Positions 48,627 to 57,979 of a stretch of 64,000 bases of DNA are shown here, piece by piece. The position numbers and the translations under genes are program-made. The notes beneath the pieces are model-generated. The model was not told where the DNA came from. It saw nothing but the letters and a program-made list of their open reading frames with translations, and did no database searches. This stretch comes from Listeria swaminathanii (GTDB lineage: Bacteria > Bacillota > Bacilli > Lactobacillales > Listeriaceae), in NCBI RefSeq assembly GCF_014229645.1, contig NZ_JAATOD010000001.1, positions 62,001 to 126,000 on the forward strand, written 5' to 3'. The stretch's first letter is position 1; each line of letters starts with the position of its first letter.

Positions 48627-48824
48627 TCAATCTACCCCAAAATAATCCCAATCCTGCATTTCTTTAATGTCGCGCATTTGTGGCAGAAGAGATTCCTCCA
48701 CACCCATGAAATCCCATTGATATTTATCGAGTAATGATTTTGTTAGTGTTTTACGCAGTTCTCAGCTCTTTTTACGCTCAGAAGTATCATCAAAACGAAT
48801 GTTAAAAGTAGTTACACTGAACAT
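48627..48824 (-). pseudogene. Endonuclease/exonuclease/phosphatase-family fragment
   Basis: A 66-codon frame with a good ribosome site (AGAAGGATGTGG) starts at 48824 and reads FSVTTFNIRFDDTSERK, the N-terminal metal-site pattern of the EEP (DNase I-like) family, then KYQWDFMGVEESLL with its conserved Glu. A TGA replaces an expected Trp codon at 48762-48764, and the gene ends after about 65 residues where the family needs about 250. It is a degraded remnant. Confidence 0.7.
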
Positions 48825-48978
48825 GATTCCACATCCTTCTTTTCATTGGAATGTTTTACAAAGAGAGTTTAGCATATTTATGAAAGCGTTTCACTGATTT
48901 GGGTTTTATGTAGTATATATTCTACATTTTTTCCGGAAAAGTAAAACCATTGTATTGTTGGAGAAAGGGAGTGTCACT

Positions 48979-49461
48979 ATGTTGCGAAAAGGTCGATGGT
49001 TGCTCATATTATTACTATTGATAGTATTAGTGGCATTATCAGCATGCGAGGACAGCGGGAATGGAGATGTTTCGGGTGTGCCAGCTAAAAGGGAAAAACA
49101 GCATTTCCCTCCAACTGATACGAAAAAAGGATGGATAGAACTTCTTGCAACGGATGGAATTTCAAGTCAAGATGACCTACCTTGTGTTTATGAAGAGGTA
49201 GAATCTGTAGAAAAATTGGAAATTCATATGAAAGAATTGAGTACGGCAAGCTTAACCTATATTTACATTGACGGCTATATCGTACAAATGGAACAAGGCG
49301 GCGATGACTTTTCTTTTCAAATTCAATTAAGTAAAGCGGAGTTAAAAAAAGGAATCCATGAATTAGCCGCTGTGCAATATCAAGAAAATAATCCTGAAAC
49401 AAAAAAAGTGGAGTTTTTAAAGCGGGCTAAATATGAAGTGAAACAAATAAAAAATGACTAA
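48979..49461 (+). CDS. Putative lipoprotein, 160 aa
   Basis: A type II signal peptide (LLILLLLIVLVALSAC) gives a lipid-anchored Cys near residue 23, followed by a short Gly/Asp linker and a small beta-rich domain. I see no known family. The ATG at 48979 follows GGGAG. It precedes the two Rgg-like regulators but has its own terminator. Confidence 0.7.
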   Translation: MLRKGRWLLILLLLIVLVALSACEDSGNGDVSGVPAKREKQHFPPTDTKKGWIELLATDGISSQDDLPCVYEEVESVEKLEIHMKELSTASLTYIYIDGYIVQMEQGGDDFSFQIQLSKAELKKGIHELAAVQYQENNPETKKVEFLKRAKYEVKQIKND

Positions 49462-49492
49462 AAATAAACATTTCAGAACCATATTTTTAAAG

Positions 49493-49521
49493 AGAATGTG
49501 AATAATGACATTCTTTTTTTG
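49493..49521 (+). terminator. Terminator after the lipoprotein gene
   Basis: AGAATGT and ACATTCT form a 7-bp stem with an 8-nt loop followed by T7. Confidence 0.75.
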
Positions 49522-49722
49522 CGCTATTAATACTTAGAAAAAGGAAGATGACGATATCGTAAGTAGCTTTTCACTTTTAAAATAATTAAACTACTAGTGT
49601 TTAGGGTATATATTTTAAGAACAATTATTCCTAAATTGTTTGGAGTAGAGAAATTAAAGCATAGACATAGATACTGCATTCCGACTTTTTGAAATGAAAG
49701 AACTTAAATAGGGGGATATCAT

Positions 49723-50625
49723 ATGGGTTCATATGGCGAATTGATTCGGGAAATACGGCTATCTAAAGGTTTGACTCAAAAAGAGGTATACACAGGAATT
49801 ATATCTAGGTCCTATGCGATTGGATTTGAAAAAGGAAAACACGAGATTACTTTGAGTTTGTTTGAAGAGATTTTAAAGCGGATTATGGTTTCTTTAGATG
49901 AATTTTTCTTTATTTATAGAGAATTTTCTTCAACGGAAGATGACAGTTTTTGGATTGATTTTGCCGAGTTATCTGGTGTAAATGATGTGGTAGGTATGCA
50001 GGCGTTGCTAGATAAAATAACTTTAGAGCGAACGGAGCAGACGGAAGTTAGAAAAGCGATACTTCATACGAGAATTCAAACTATTAATCATTATTTGCGT
50101 ACGAATGTGTTTGATGAATCGAATATTTCTGATGAATATAAAAAAATTATTCATGACTATCTTTGGAAAATGCAGACGTGGACTTTAGAAGAGGTTCGTA
50201 TTTTTGCGAACAGTGTAGCTTTTTTTGAGGAAGAGGTACAAATTCACTTTTATCAAATTATGTTGAAAGCATATGAAAAGTATCGTTATTATGACAGGGG
50301 AAGACTGCGGTTTTGTCACTTGTTTGCTAACATTGTAGATGAGCTGATTATACATAATAAAATCAATTATGCAAATCTAGTACTCGAAAAATTAAAAGAA
50401 GCATCTGAAACAAATGGTAGTTTTAACAGTGCTTTTTATCGAATAGTAGCCAATTATTATCAAGGTGCAATTTGGATGAAAGAAGGCGAAGTGGAAAAGG
50501 GCTATCGCCAAGCCAAAAGAGCGATTCAAACGTGGAAAGAACTGCGCTATGAAGCAATAGCAGATTTGTATAGCGTGGTTTTAAAACAATTTTTAGAAAG
50601 AGAAAATATCCAAGTAGAAGATTAA
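49723..50625 (+). CDS. Rgg/PlcR-like XRE-family regulator, first copy
   Basis: A 300-residue regulator with an XRE helix-turn-helix (about 5-60, GELIREIRLSKGLTQKEVYTGI, then SYAIGFEKGKHEIT) and a helical C-terminal TPR-like domain (about 100-290). This is the Rgg/MutR/PlcR architecture, whose C-terminal domain often binds a small secreted peptide. GGGGGAT precedes the ATG. It is a paralogue of the next gene. No gene for a signal peptide is obvious alongside. Confidence 0.85.
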   Translation: MGSYGELIREIRLSKGLTQKEVYTGIISRSYAIGFEKGKHEITLSLFEEILKRIMVSLDEFFFIYREFSSTEDDSFWIDFAELSGVNDVVGMQALLDKITLERTEQTEVRKAILHTRIQTINHYLRTNVFDESNISDEYKKIIHDYLWKMQTWTLEEVRIFANSVAFFEEEVQIHFYQIMLKAYEKYRYYDRGRLRFCHLFANIVDELIIHNKINYANLVLEKLKEASETNGSFNSAFYRIVANYYQGAIWMKEGEVEKGYRQAKRAIQTWKELRYEAIADLYSVVLKQFLERENIQVED

Positions 50626-50645
50626 CTATCCGAAGATTTTCTATT

Positions 50646-50684
50646 TAAAAAACACTAAAATGGAGTCGTTTTAGTGTTTTTTTG
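50646..50684 (+). terminator. Terminator between the two Rgg-like genes
   Basis: AAAACACTAAAA and TTTTAGTGTTTT form a 12-bp stem with an 8-nt loop and T run, so the second copy needs its own promoter. Confidence 0.85.
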
Positions 50685-50788
50685 TTTGTAGTAAAGAGGC
50701 TTTATGTACTATATATAGCACTATTTACAGAGAGAAAACAAAGGAATGTAAAATAAAGGCAAGAAATGAGTCAAGAGGAGGTCTTCGG

Positions 50789-51661
50789 ATGGTAAGTTAT
50801 GGTGAGCTGATTCGGCAAATAAGGCAGTCTAAAAAAATCTCCCAAAAAGAAGTGTACACAGGGGTTATTAGTAAATCTTATGCAATTGAATTTGAAAAGG
50901 GGACACATGCAATATCAAGCCTATTACTAGAGAAAATTGTCGCTAAGTTAATGGTGAGTATGGAGGAATTTTTCTTAATGTATCATCAAGAGGAGTTGCC
51001 GGAGAAGGAAGATTTTTGGGAAGCTTACGAGCGGACATGTAAAACGAATGAAGCCACCGCTTGGGAATCACTTTACCGGAAAATATCGTTAGAAAAAGGG
51101 AAAGTTAATCAAGTGAAAAGTGCGGCGATAAAACTGGAGTTAGATCATATAAAAGGCAAACAAGTGGTGGACAAAAAAGCGGTTCAAATTTTGGAGAATT
51201 ATTTGATTGAAGCAGTTTTTTGGACATTGCAGGATATCTTTTTATTTACGCGGATGATGCACTATTTGCCACTGAAAAGCCGAGTGCCATTCTATTATAA
51301 ATTGTTAAACACGCTGGATAGATACCGTCATTTTGAACGAGGAAGAAGTATTTCACAATCGGCGCTGGCTAGTATTATGGATGATTTTATAGAGAGAAAT
51401 GAAATTGAGCATATGGAGCTAATGATAAAAAGCTTAGAGAAAATTAGTGAGGATTGTGATGGTACTTATTCCAAAATTCTTTGTATGTATTATCGTGGAA
51501 TTGTGCGGTGGGGTAAAGGCGAAAATCGAGCAGGCAGCGAAGAAATCGAGCAGGCAGTGGCTATTTTGCGGGCATTAGGTTATGAGAATAAAGCGATAGA
51601 GTATGAAACCATGTACCGACAATTTGCGAGGAAAAACAACGATATAAAAATGATGGAATGA
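50789..51661 (+). CDS. Rgg/PlcR-like XRE-family regulator, second copy
   Basis: A 290-residue paralogue of the preceding gene. The helix-turn-helix is nearly the same (GELIRQIRQSKKISQKEVYTG, SYAIEFEKGTHAIS), and the C-terminal TPR-like region is more diverged (RYRHFERGRS aligns with RYRYYDRGRL). GAGGAGG precedes the ATG. It lies directly before the large LRR/MucBP surface protein gene and is a good candidate for its regulator; in EGD-e the corresponding gene precedes lmo0327. Confidence 0.85.
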   Translation: MVSYGELIRQIRQSKKISQKEVYTGVISKSYAIEFEKGTHAISSLLLEKIVAKLMVSMEEFFLMYHQEELPEKEDFWEAYERTCKTNEATAWESLYRKISLEKGKVNQVKSAAIKLELDHIKGKQVVDKKAVQILENYLIEAVFWTLQDIFLFTRMMHYLPLKSRVPFYYKLLNTLDRYRHFERGRSISQSALASIMDDFIERNEIEHMELMIKSLEKISEDCDGTYSKILCMYYRGIVRWGKGENRAGSEEIEQAVAILRALGYENKAIEYETMYRQFARKNNDIKMME

Positions 51662-51862
51662 AAGCTAAAAAGGACTATTCTTTTTGGTTTTCTTTTTTTG
51701 AGTAGTATATATACGACATTAGAAAATTTTAAGACTCCACATAGTATTATATAGACTGAAGTAAGGCTTAGAGCCACATTGACAGTGAAGGGAGGGGCTT
51801 TGGCAAAGGAACTAAATGCCAACTGACACTGCAAATTTAGCGTTAAAAGGAGGAAGATTGTT

Positions 51863-54800
51863 ATTTTAAAGAAAATATTTATTGCATTAATTGCGCTTGT
51901 AGTTATTATCAATACAGTTAGTTTTACGACTGTTTCTGCAAGCACACCTACATGGTTAGAACAAACCATGAATAATAATGAACCGTTTATAAAAGAGATT
52001 GAACATGAAACTGGTAAAACGAGAGCGAATATTACACAGACAGATTTAGAAGCTATAACGACGCTACAAGTAAGAGGGGCAAGTGATATCCCAACTAATA
52101 TCGATATGTTAACTCATTTAACTAAGTTAGAAGTGATAAGTGGGACGATTTCTACAGTGTCAAACTCAGTGGGGAATTTAAAAGAGCTAAAAATCTTAAA
52201 TCTAAACGATAATAATTTAAGTACTTTCCCGACGATAGTTTTTCAACTACCTAAGTTAGAAGAATTACAAGTTTCTGGGGGAACAATAGAAGAAATCCCT
52301 GCAACAATAACAAATATGGCGAGTCATTTGAAATTCTTAGGGATATTAAATAACCATTTAGTGAAGGTTCCAGACGCAATTTTCACTACGAACTGGACAA
52401 ACTCATCTACGGGAGAATTAGACTTAATGGCTGCAGGGAACCAGATTGTAACCAATATTCCTGCCAACTATGTAAGCCAGTTTAATAATGGGGATAACCT
52501 ATTAGAATTTTACGATAACAACTATCAAAAACAAGACCAACTAACTACAACACCTGGATATACCATTGATGTACCTGTTGGAACTGATTTTAATCAATTA
52601 ACACCAGACAAAACGAAACTCGCGCTAACATCTGGACGAACTTTACTTGCGCAACACGAATTCGAGTATTATGATGATGGTTCAAGTTCACTAATCCACA
52701 ATGGCGTGGCAGCAGCACCGGGTCAAGCGACCATTTTCATCAAAAGCAAGTTTTCCACGCAATCGAACCAATTTGCCAGAACACAAGTTACAGTAAACAT
52801 CACTGCGCTAAACGGCGGACCTATTACCGTGAAACATGAAGATACAAAAGGGCAAGAACTTGCGCCACCTGTCATTTTAAATGGTAAAGACGGGGATCCT
52901 TATACAACGACACAAAAAACTTTCCCAGGCTATACTTTAGTTGCAACACCAGCCAATCAAAATGGTACCTTCACCATGAACCCGGCTACAGTCAACTATG
53001 TATACAGCGCAAATGATTATAAACTAACATCTACTTTCAAAGATGCCCAAGGTCAAGAACTGAAAGCGCCAGTTGTGGATACAAAAGATTACCATATCCA
53101 AGACAACTATACTACAACAGCAGCAACCATTCCGGGCTATTCTTTAGTTTCCACACCTGCTAATCAGAACGGAACTTTTGGAGCTGGGAATGTCACGGTT
53201 AATTATGTATACAAAAAAGACGATTATACACTTACTTCCACTTACAAAGATACGAATGGTCAAGAACTAAAAGCACCAGTGGTAGATGCGACAACGTATC
53301 ATTATCAAGACACGTATACAACAACAGCCGCAGTTTTCCCAGGTTATACGTTAGTAGCAACACCAACCAACGCTACTGGGACATTTAGTTCGTCAAACAT
53401 CACGGTTCATTACGTATATCAAGCAAACGGCTATCAATTAACTTCTACATTTAAAGATCAACAAGGGAAGACAATCGCACCAGATGACGTCGATACTAAA
53501 ACCTATCACGTGAACGATCCCTATACAACAACTGCCAAAACGATCCCGGGTTACACATTAGTGACGACCCCTACAAACAACCAAGGTAATTTTGGAACAA
53601 GCGATATTACGGTTGATTATGTTTATAAAGCAGAAGATTATACATTAACTTCGACTTACAAAGATGCACAAGGTAAAGAATTAAAAGCCCCCGTTGTAGA
53701 TAGTAAAAAATATCATATTCAAGACAACTATTCTACAAGTGCAGCAACCATTCCAGGTTATACGCTAGTAGCGACACCTGCGAACGAAACAGGAACCTTC
53801 CATACAAGCGATGTTACGGTTAATTATGTGTATAAATTAACAGACTTAAAATTAACTTCGACATATAAAGATGCGCAAGGAACGGAGTTAAAACCACCCG
53901 TTGTAGATAGCAAAACGTATCATATTCAAGATAACTATGCTACAACTGCAGCTGTAATTCCTGGCTATACATTAGTCGCAACACCAGCGAACCAATCAGG
54001 TACTTTTGGTAGCACGGATATCCAAGTGAACTATGTGTACCAAGCAGTTGCTTATAAACTAACTTCGACGTATAAAGATCAACAAGGGAACGATTTAGCT
54101 TTACCAAAAGTAGATACAAAAACGTACCATATTCAGGATGGTTACACGACGAGTGATATTGCTATTCCAGGTTATACATTAGTCGCGGCTCCAACGAATC
54201 AAACAGGTACATTTGGCGCGAGTGATGTAACCGTGAATTATGTCTACAAAGCCAATGACTACACACTAACTTCGACGTATAAAGATGCACAAGGTAAGGA
54301 ATTAAAAACGCCAGTCATAGACAGTCAAAAATATCACATTAACGACACTTATACTACGACAGGAGCTACTATTCCAGGTTACACATTAGTCGCAGCACCA
54401 GCGAATCAATCCGGTACATTTGTCGCGGCGAATGTAACAGTCAACTATGTCTACAAAGCCGATGATTACACATTAACTTCGACATACAAAGACGCAAACG
54501 GCAAAGAATTAAAAGCGCCAGTTGTAGATAACAAAACTTACCATACAAAAGATAACTATTCTACTAGCGCAGCAACTATTCCTGGCTACACACTAGTGGC
54601 AGCACCAGCAAATCAAACAGGTACATTTAATACGAGCAATGTGACAGTCAATTATGTCTACAAAGCGAATGAATATACCTTAACTTCCACTTTCAAAAAT
54701 GTACAAGGAACAGAACTAAAACCAGCTATCGTGAAAAAAGGATTTATTATTAAGGATGGCTATGCGACTAGTGGCGTAACAATTCCAGGCTATACATTAG

Positions 54801-55894
54801 TGGCAACACCATCGAACAAAAAAGGAACATTTGGTGCTAGTAATGTAACAGTTAATTATGTATATAAAGCGAATGGTTATGCATTAATCACAACATATAA
54901 AGACACACAAGGTAAAGACTTAAAACCACTAGCCATTGATACAAAAACATACAATATTAACGACCCATACACTGCAACAGCTCTAAACATTCCAGGTTAT
55001 ACATTAACAACTACACCAGCCAATGAAAAAGGTGTGTTTGGCGCAAGTGATGAAACAGTTAATTACGTATATAAAGCAAATGATTATACGTTAACAACGA
55101 CTTACAAAGATGCTCAAGGTAAAGAACTACAAGCACCTAAAGTAGACTCGAAAACTTATCATATCCAAGACACATACAAAACAAACGCAGCTGTAATTCC
55201 TGGCTATACAATAGTCGCAACACCTAAGAATGACCAAGGTACCTTTGGAGCGAACAATGTAACCGTGAATTACGTGTACCAAACTAATGATTACACGCTA
55301 ACTTCGACATTTAAAGACGCTCAAGGAAATGAATTAAAAGCAGCCGAAATAGAAGCACAAAAATACCATATTCATGACACTTACACATCTAAAGCAGCCG
55401 TGATTCCGGGTTACACTTTAGAAACAACACCAACAAACGAAACTGGTACTTTTAATGCAAGTGATATTCAAGTGAATTATGTGTATAAAGCAAATGATTA
55501 TCAACTTACTTCTACTTTTAAAGATCAACAAGGCAATGAAGTAGCATTACCGACAGTTGATGCAAAAGCTTATCACATTCAAGACACTTATACAACGAAA
55601 GCTCGCTTGATTCCAGGATATAGCCTAGTAGCTGCACCGAAGAACCAAATAGGTGCTTTTGGAACAAGTGATGTAACCGTCAATTATGTGTATAAAAAAG
55701 ATGCTATTATAAAACCTATTACTCCAGCGAAACCAACTATTCTTACAATAAAAACCCCTGCAAGCAAAGTGGTTAAGCAAACTCTTCCTAAAACAGGGGA
55801 TGACGATGCCGGATTATTAAACCTACTAAGACTTATAGGACTAGTTTTAATTTTAGGTGTATTTTTGGTAGTCGGAAGTAAAAAATTAAGATAA
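51863..55894 (+). CDS. LPXTG surface protein with LRRs and 14 MucBP repeats (Lmo0327-like)
   Basis: About 1343 residues. In-frame upstream of the first ATG (51968) the sequence encodes a clear signal peptide (KKIFIALIALVVIINTVSF...VSAS) behind AGGAGG (51848-51853), but no ATG, GTG or TTG is in frame; ATT at 51863 is the best-spaced start. Then come leucine-rich repeats (about 52080-52470), 14 MucBP repeats of about 67 residues (52823-55701), and a sortase site LPKTG at 55784-55798 with membrane anchor and RK-rich tail. The protein should be bound to the wall by sortase A and act in adhesion. The EGD-e relative was reported to have murein hydrolase activity. Confidence 0.9.
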   Translation: MLKKIFIALIALVVIINTVSFTTVSASTPTWLEQTMNNNEPFIKEIEHETGKTRANITQTDLEAITTLQVRGASDIPTNIDMLTHLTKLEVISGTISTVSNSVGNLKELKILNLNDNNLSTFPTIVFQLPKLEELQVSGGTIEEIPATITNMASHLKFLGILNNHLVKVPDAIFTTNWTNSSTGELDLMAAGNQIVTNIPANYVSQFNNGDNLLEFYDNNYQKQDQLTTTPGYTIDVPVGTDFNQLTPDKTKLALTSGRTLLAQHEFEYYDDGSSSLIHNGVAAAPGQATIFIKSKFSTQSNQFARTQVTVNITALNGGPITVKHEDTKGQELAPPVILNGKDGDPYTTTQKTFPGYTLVATPANQNGTFTMNPATVNYVYSANDYKLTSTFKDAQGQELKAPVVDTKDYHIQDNYTTTAATIPGYSLVSTPANQNGTFGAGNVTVNYVYKKDDYTLTSTYKDTNGQELKAPVVDATTYHYQDTYTTTAAVFPGYTLVATPTNATGTFSSSNITVHYVYQANGYQLTSTFKDQQGKTIAPDDVDTKTYHVNDPYTTTAKTIPGYTLVTTPTNNQGNFGTSDITVDYVYKAEDYTLTSTYKDAQGKELKAPVVDSKKYHIQDNYSTSAATIPGYTLVATPANETGTFHTSDVTVNYVYKLTDLKLTSTYKDAQGTELKPPVVDSKTYHIQDNYATTAAVIPGYTLVATPANQSGTFGSTDIQVNYVYQAVAYKLTSTYKDQQGNDLALPKVDTKTYHIQDGYTTSDIAIPGYTLVAAPTNQTGTFGASDVTVNYVYKANDYTLTSTYKDAQGKELKTPVIDSQKYHINDTYTTTGATIPGYTLVAAPANQSGTFVAANVTVNYVYKADDYTLTSTYKDANGKELKAPVVDNKTYHTKDNYSTSAATIPGYTLVAAPANQTGTFNTSNVTVNYVYKANEYTLTSTFKNVQGTELKPAIVKKGFIIKDGYATSGVTIPGYTLVATPSNKKGTFGASNVTVNYVYKANGYALITTYKDTQGKDLKPLAIDTKTYNINDPYTATALNIPGYTLTTTPANEKGVFGASDETVNYVYKANDYTLTTTYKDAQGKELQAPKVDSKTYHIQDTYKTNAAVIPGYTIVATPKNDQGTFGANNVTVNYVYQTNDYTLTSTFKDAQGNELKAAEIEAQKYHIHDTYTSKAAVIPGYTLETTPTNETGTFNASDIQVNYVYKANDYQLTSTFKDQQGNEVALPTVDAKAYHIQDTYTTKARLIPGYSLVAAPKNQIGAFGTSDVTVNYVYKKDAIIKPITPAKPTILTIKTPASKVVKQTLPKTGDDDAGLLNLLRLIGLVLILGVFLVVGSKKLR
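52823..55701 (+). repeat. Fourteen tandem MucBP repeats
   Basis: Each unit of about 201-204 nt encodes a pattern such as YTLTSTYKDAQGKEL, IPGYTLVATPAN and VTVNYVYKAN. I count 14, the first one divergent (ITVKHEDTKG). Neighbouring units are similar but far from identical at DNA level. Confidence 0.9.
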
Positions 55895-55909
55895 ACATAA
55901 CGTAGAATA

Positions 55910-55943
55910 AAACACCGCCGCAGCTTGTTGTGGTGGTGTTTTA
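55910..55943 (+). terminator. Terminator of the adhesin gene
   Basis: AAAACACCGCCGCAGC pairs with GTTGTGGTGGTGTTTT (G-U pairs), with a short loop. Confidence 0.75.
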
Positions 55944-55982
55944 ACTAATATATCCGACATTAGCAATACCCACTTGGAAAAG

Positions 55983-56717
55983 ATGTATGATATTTATTGT
56001 AAAGAATTTCACAAAGGAAGAGGCGATTCTTTGTTAGAGAAAAAGTATCAAATCCATTTACAAAACCATTACGATGCAACGAGTAGAAAGTTACAGAAGA
56101 AGGAAATAAAAGTCCTGAAAAAACGTAAAGATTTGTTAATTGGTGAAGTTTTTCCATATCAAATTTGTTTGGCAAATACGATGGAATATTCAAGATTTAT
56201 GACATGGTTTGAGCAAGAAGTCAAAAAAATTGTAACAGATCTTTGGAATCAACATTTTATTATAAAATTAACACTATCCCAATTGCATTTCCGAGAAACT
56301 ATTCAATTCTTAGAGCATATAAAAGGTTTTAGCAAACGGATAACGATTGAATTTATTGGAGAAGACTTATCAAATAATGAGATTAAAAATCATTTTTCTA
56401 CCCAAGAACAAGAAGCTTTTTTTATAGGGAAACTTAGAATGCTCAAAAAATGGAAATTCATCATTTCGAAACACATCGAAGGTTGCTCCGTAGAACAAAC
56501 ACTTGCTTTCACCCCATGCATTCACGAAATAAAATACACAATGAGCCAACAAGCAAGAATGGAAGAAAATATTATCGATTTACACATGTTCATTGATTTT
56601 TGGGAGTACTGGGCTGCTTATAAAAAGTTAAAATTCGTAGTCGAGGTGAAAGAAGAAGATTTTATTACGAAGTCTTTGATGCATAAAAAGGCGCATGTGA
56701 GGTTTGAGAATGCTTAG
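55983..56717 (+). CDS. Hypothetical protein, possibly a degenerate EAL-like domain
   Basis: A 244-residue soluble protein from the ATG at 55983 (an in-frame TTG lies 9 nt before). No ribosome site is clear. The order of segments resembles an EAL phosphodiesterase: GEVFPYQICLANTMEYSRF, LTLSQLHFRETIQFLEHI, RITIEFIGEDL, IHEIKYTMSQQARM and LKFVVEVKEEDF parallel the EAL, NLSxxQL, ELTE, DxxK and EGVE blocks. The metal and catalytic residues are missing, so it would be inactive as an enzyme. Weak family call. Confidence 0.5.
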   Translation: MYDIYCKEFHKGRGDSLLEKKYQIHLQNHYDATSRKLQKKEIKVLKKRKDLLIGEVFPYQICLANTMEYSRFMTWFEQEVKKIVTDLWNQHFIIKLTLSQLHFRETIQFLEHIKGFSKRITIEFIGEDLSNNEIKNHFSTQEQEAFFIGKLRMLKKWKFIISKHIEGCSVEQTLAFTPCIHEIKYTMSQQARMEENIIDLHMFIDFWEYWAAYKKLKFVVEVKEEDFITKSLMHKKAHVRFENA

Positions 56718-57325
56718 AGAAGAGATATGTTTTTGTAAAATTTATAAATATAAGTAATATACATTCATTATTTTATAATACTCTTAAGTAATAGTTGATA
56801 TAAGAAGAAATAGATTAATGATTTTTTTAAAAAGGTATAAAATCCTGCATATAGACCTAAAATGTGATTTTTTGAACAAATATAATAACTTATTACTCAC
56901 TTTGTGTGGAATAAAATGGGTGTTTTAATTAAATATCGTCGTTCATGACAAGAATCGGACATTTCATTACTTTTTTGGTTATACATTGAATTGAATGTTG
57001 TAGGGAAATATTTACTAAATCAGAAAAGAGAAAAAAACAAATAATAAAATCTTTATTCATTTTGGAGTTAAATATAAAAAATCGTGTCAGTTCATCAGTG
57101 CTGGCGCGATTTTTTAAGGTTAAATTAAATAGTTTTGAAAAGAAGTACGTTTATTCATAATAAAAGTAAGATGAAATTCATCTAATATAAAAAGTTAAAT
57201 TATTCACTTAAAAAACCGATTTAAAGCTAATTTTTCACGAATAGGTTCACAGAATGCTCACAAAAGAAACGCGCTACCGGTGCTATAATGAGGGGAAGGA
57301 TTTTACATAGAGAGGAAGCATATGG
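56718..57325. other. Gene-free stretch with one hairpin
   Basis: About 600 AT-rich bases without a supportable gene. A strong hairpin at 57076-57117 (AAAAAATCG and CGATTTTTT outer arms, inner CAG/CTG) looks like an intrinsic terminator although no gene ends there. EGD-e has transposase remnants at this place, none of which I see here. Confidence 0.6.
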
Positions 57326-57610
57326 ATGAGAGAAATAAAAGTCAATGAAGCGACCTTCCAACAACACGCAACAAAATTGGAAAGCAAAAGCACCGGAAGT
57401 TATTTACCATTAAAGAACGGGAATATGGCCTATTCCAGAGCCAATTCTATTAATCAATTGTGATCGTCATTGATTGATTTGGTGGGAGTGGTGGAAGATT
57501 TTCAACAAGTGACTAAGCAAGATGCGAGCCGATTAAAGAAAATGGGAATCGCCTACGCTAAGCAAGACCAAGTGATGGGACAAAAAATCAATCAGTTGGA
57601 AGTGCGTTAA
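57326..57610 (+). pseudogene. Lap1-like (DUF3130/TIGR04197) LXG partner with in-frame TGA
   Basis: The frame from ATG 57326 (after AGAGGAAGC) reads MREIKVNEATFQQHATKLES, then SANSINQL-type text, and has the length (94 codons) of the WXG100-like SACOL2603/DUF3130 family found before LXG toxins. A single TGA at codon 46 (57461-57463) interrupts it; the second half (SLIDLVGVVEDFQQVTKQDA) is otherwise intact. Such proteins help target LXG toxins to the type VII secretion system. One base restores it, so loss is recent or the base is an error. Confidence 0.75.
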
Positions 57611-57979
57611 TTGGATAGCGCACACAGCCAGCTAGAACAACAACTCCAACAAATCAAACAAGCGAAAATAACCACAGAAACGAATGTCGATCAAACGAGA
57701 AGAAAACAAAATGAACAAGACTGGCTAGAAGAGGATAGTAACCGCCTAGAACAAGAAAAACTGGCACTCCTGGATTTTTTACGAGGTGGCTGGCAAGGAG
57801 AAGAAGCCGGCAGTTTTCATCGTTATTTAGAAGAACGGCAACACGAAGAGTCGCGGGCTTGGAGGCAGGATCTCCAAGATAAAAGAACCGATTTAGACAC
57901 AGAACTACAAGAAAATAAGGCCAGGCTCCACAAGCTGGAAACAGAACAAGCCACTTTGCAGAAGGAGTGGAGTAGGTGA
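57611..57979 (+). CDS. Lap2-like (DUF5082-type) LXG partner
   Basis: A 122-residue, strongly helical protein with long coiled coils (LEQQLQQIKQAKITTETN, ELQENKARLHKLETEQATL) and a WQG turn (FLRGGWQGEEAGSFHRYL), the helical-hairpin style of WXG100-related proteins. The start is TTG, immediately after the previous stop. It overlaps the toxin gene by 4 bp. It is the second small helical partner usual before LXG toxins. Confidence 0.72.
   Translation: MDSAHSQLEQQLQQIKQAKITTETNVDQTRRKQNEQDWLEEDSNRLEQEKLALLDFLRGGWQGEEAGSFHRYLEERQHEESRAWRQDLQDKRTDLDTELQENKARLHKLETEQATLQKEWSR

Noticed and set aside
52823..55701. The regular 200-bp repeats as a CRISPR array or satellite DNA
   Set aside because: They are in-frame coding repeats of the MucBP domain with diverged DNA and no spacers.
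57461..57463. TGA in the Lap1-like gene as selenocysteine or a recoded codon
   Set aside because: No SECIS-like hairpin is visible, Listeria uses the standard code, and several other in-frame stops in the window are clear decay.
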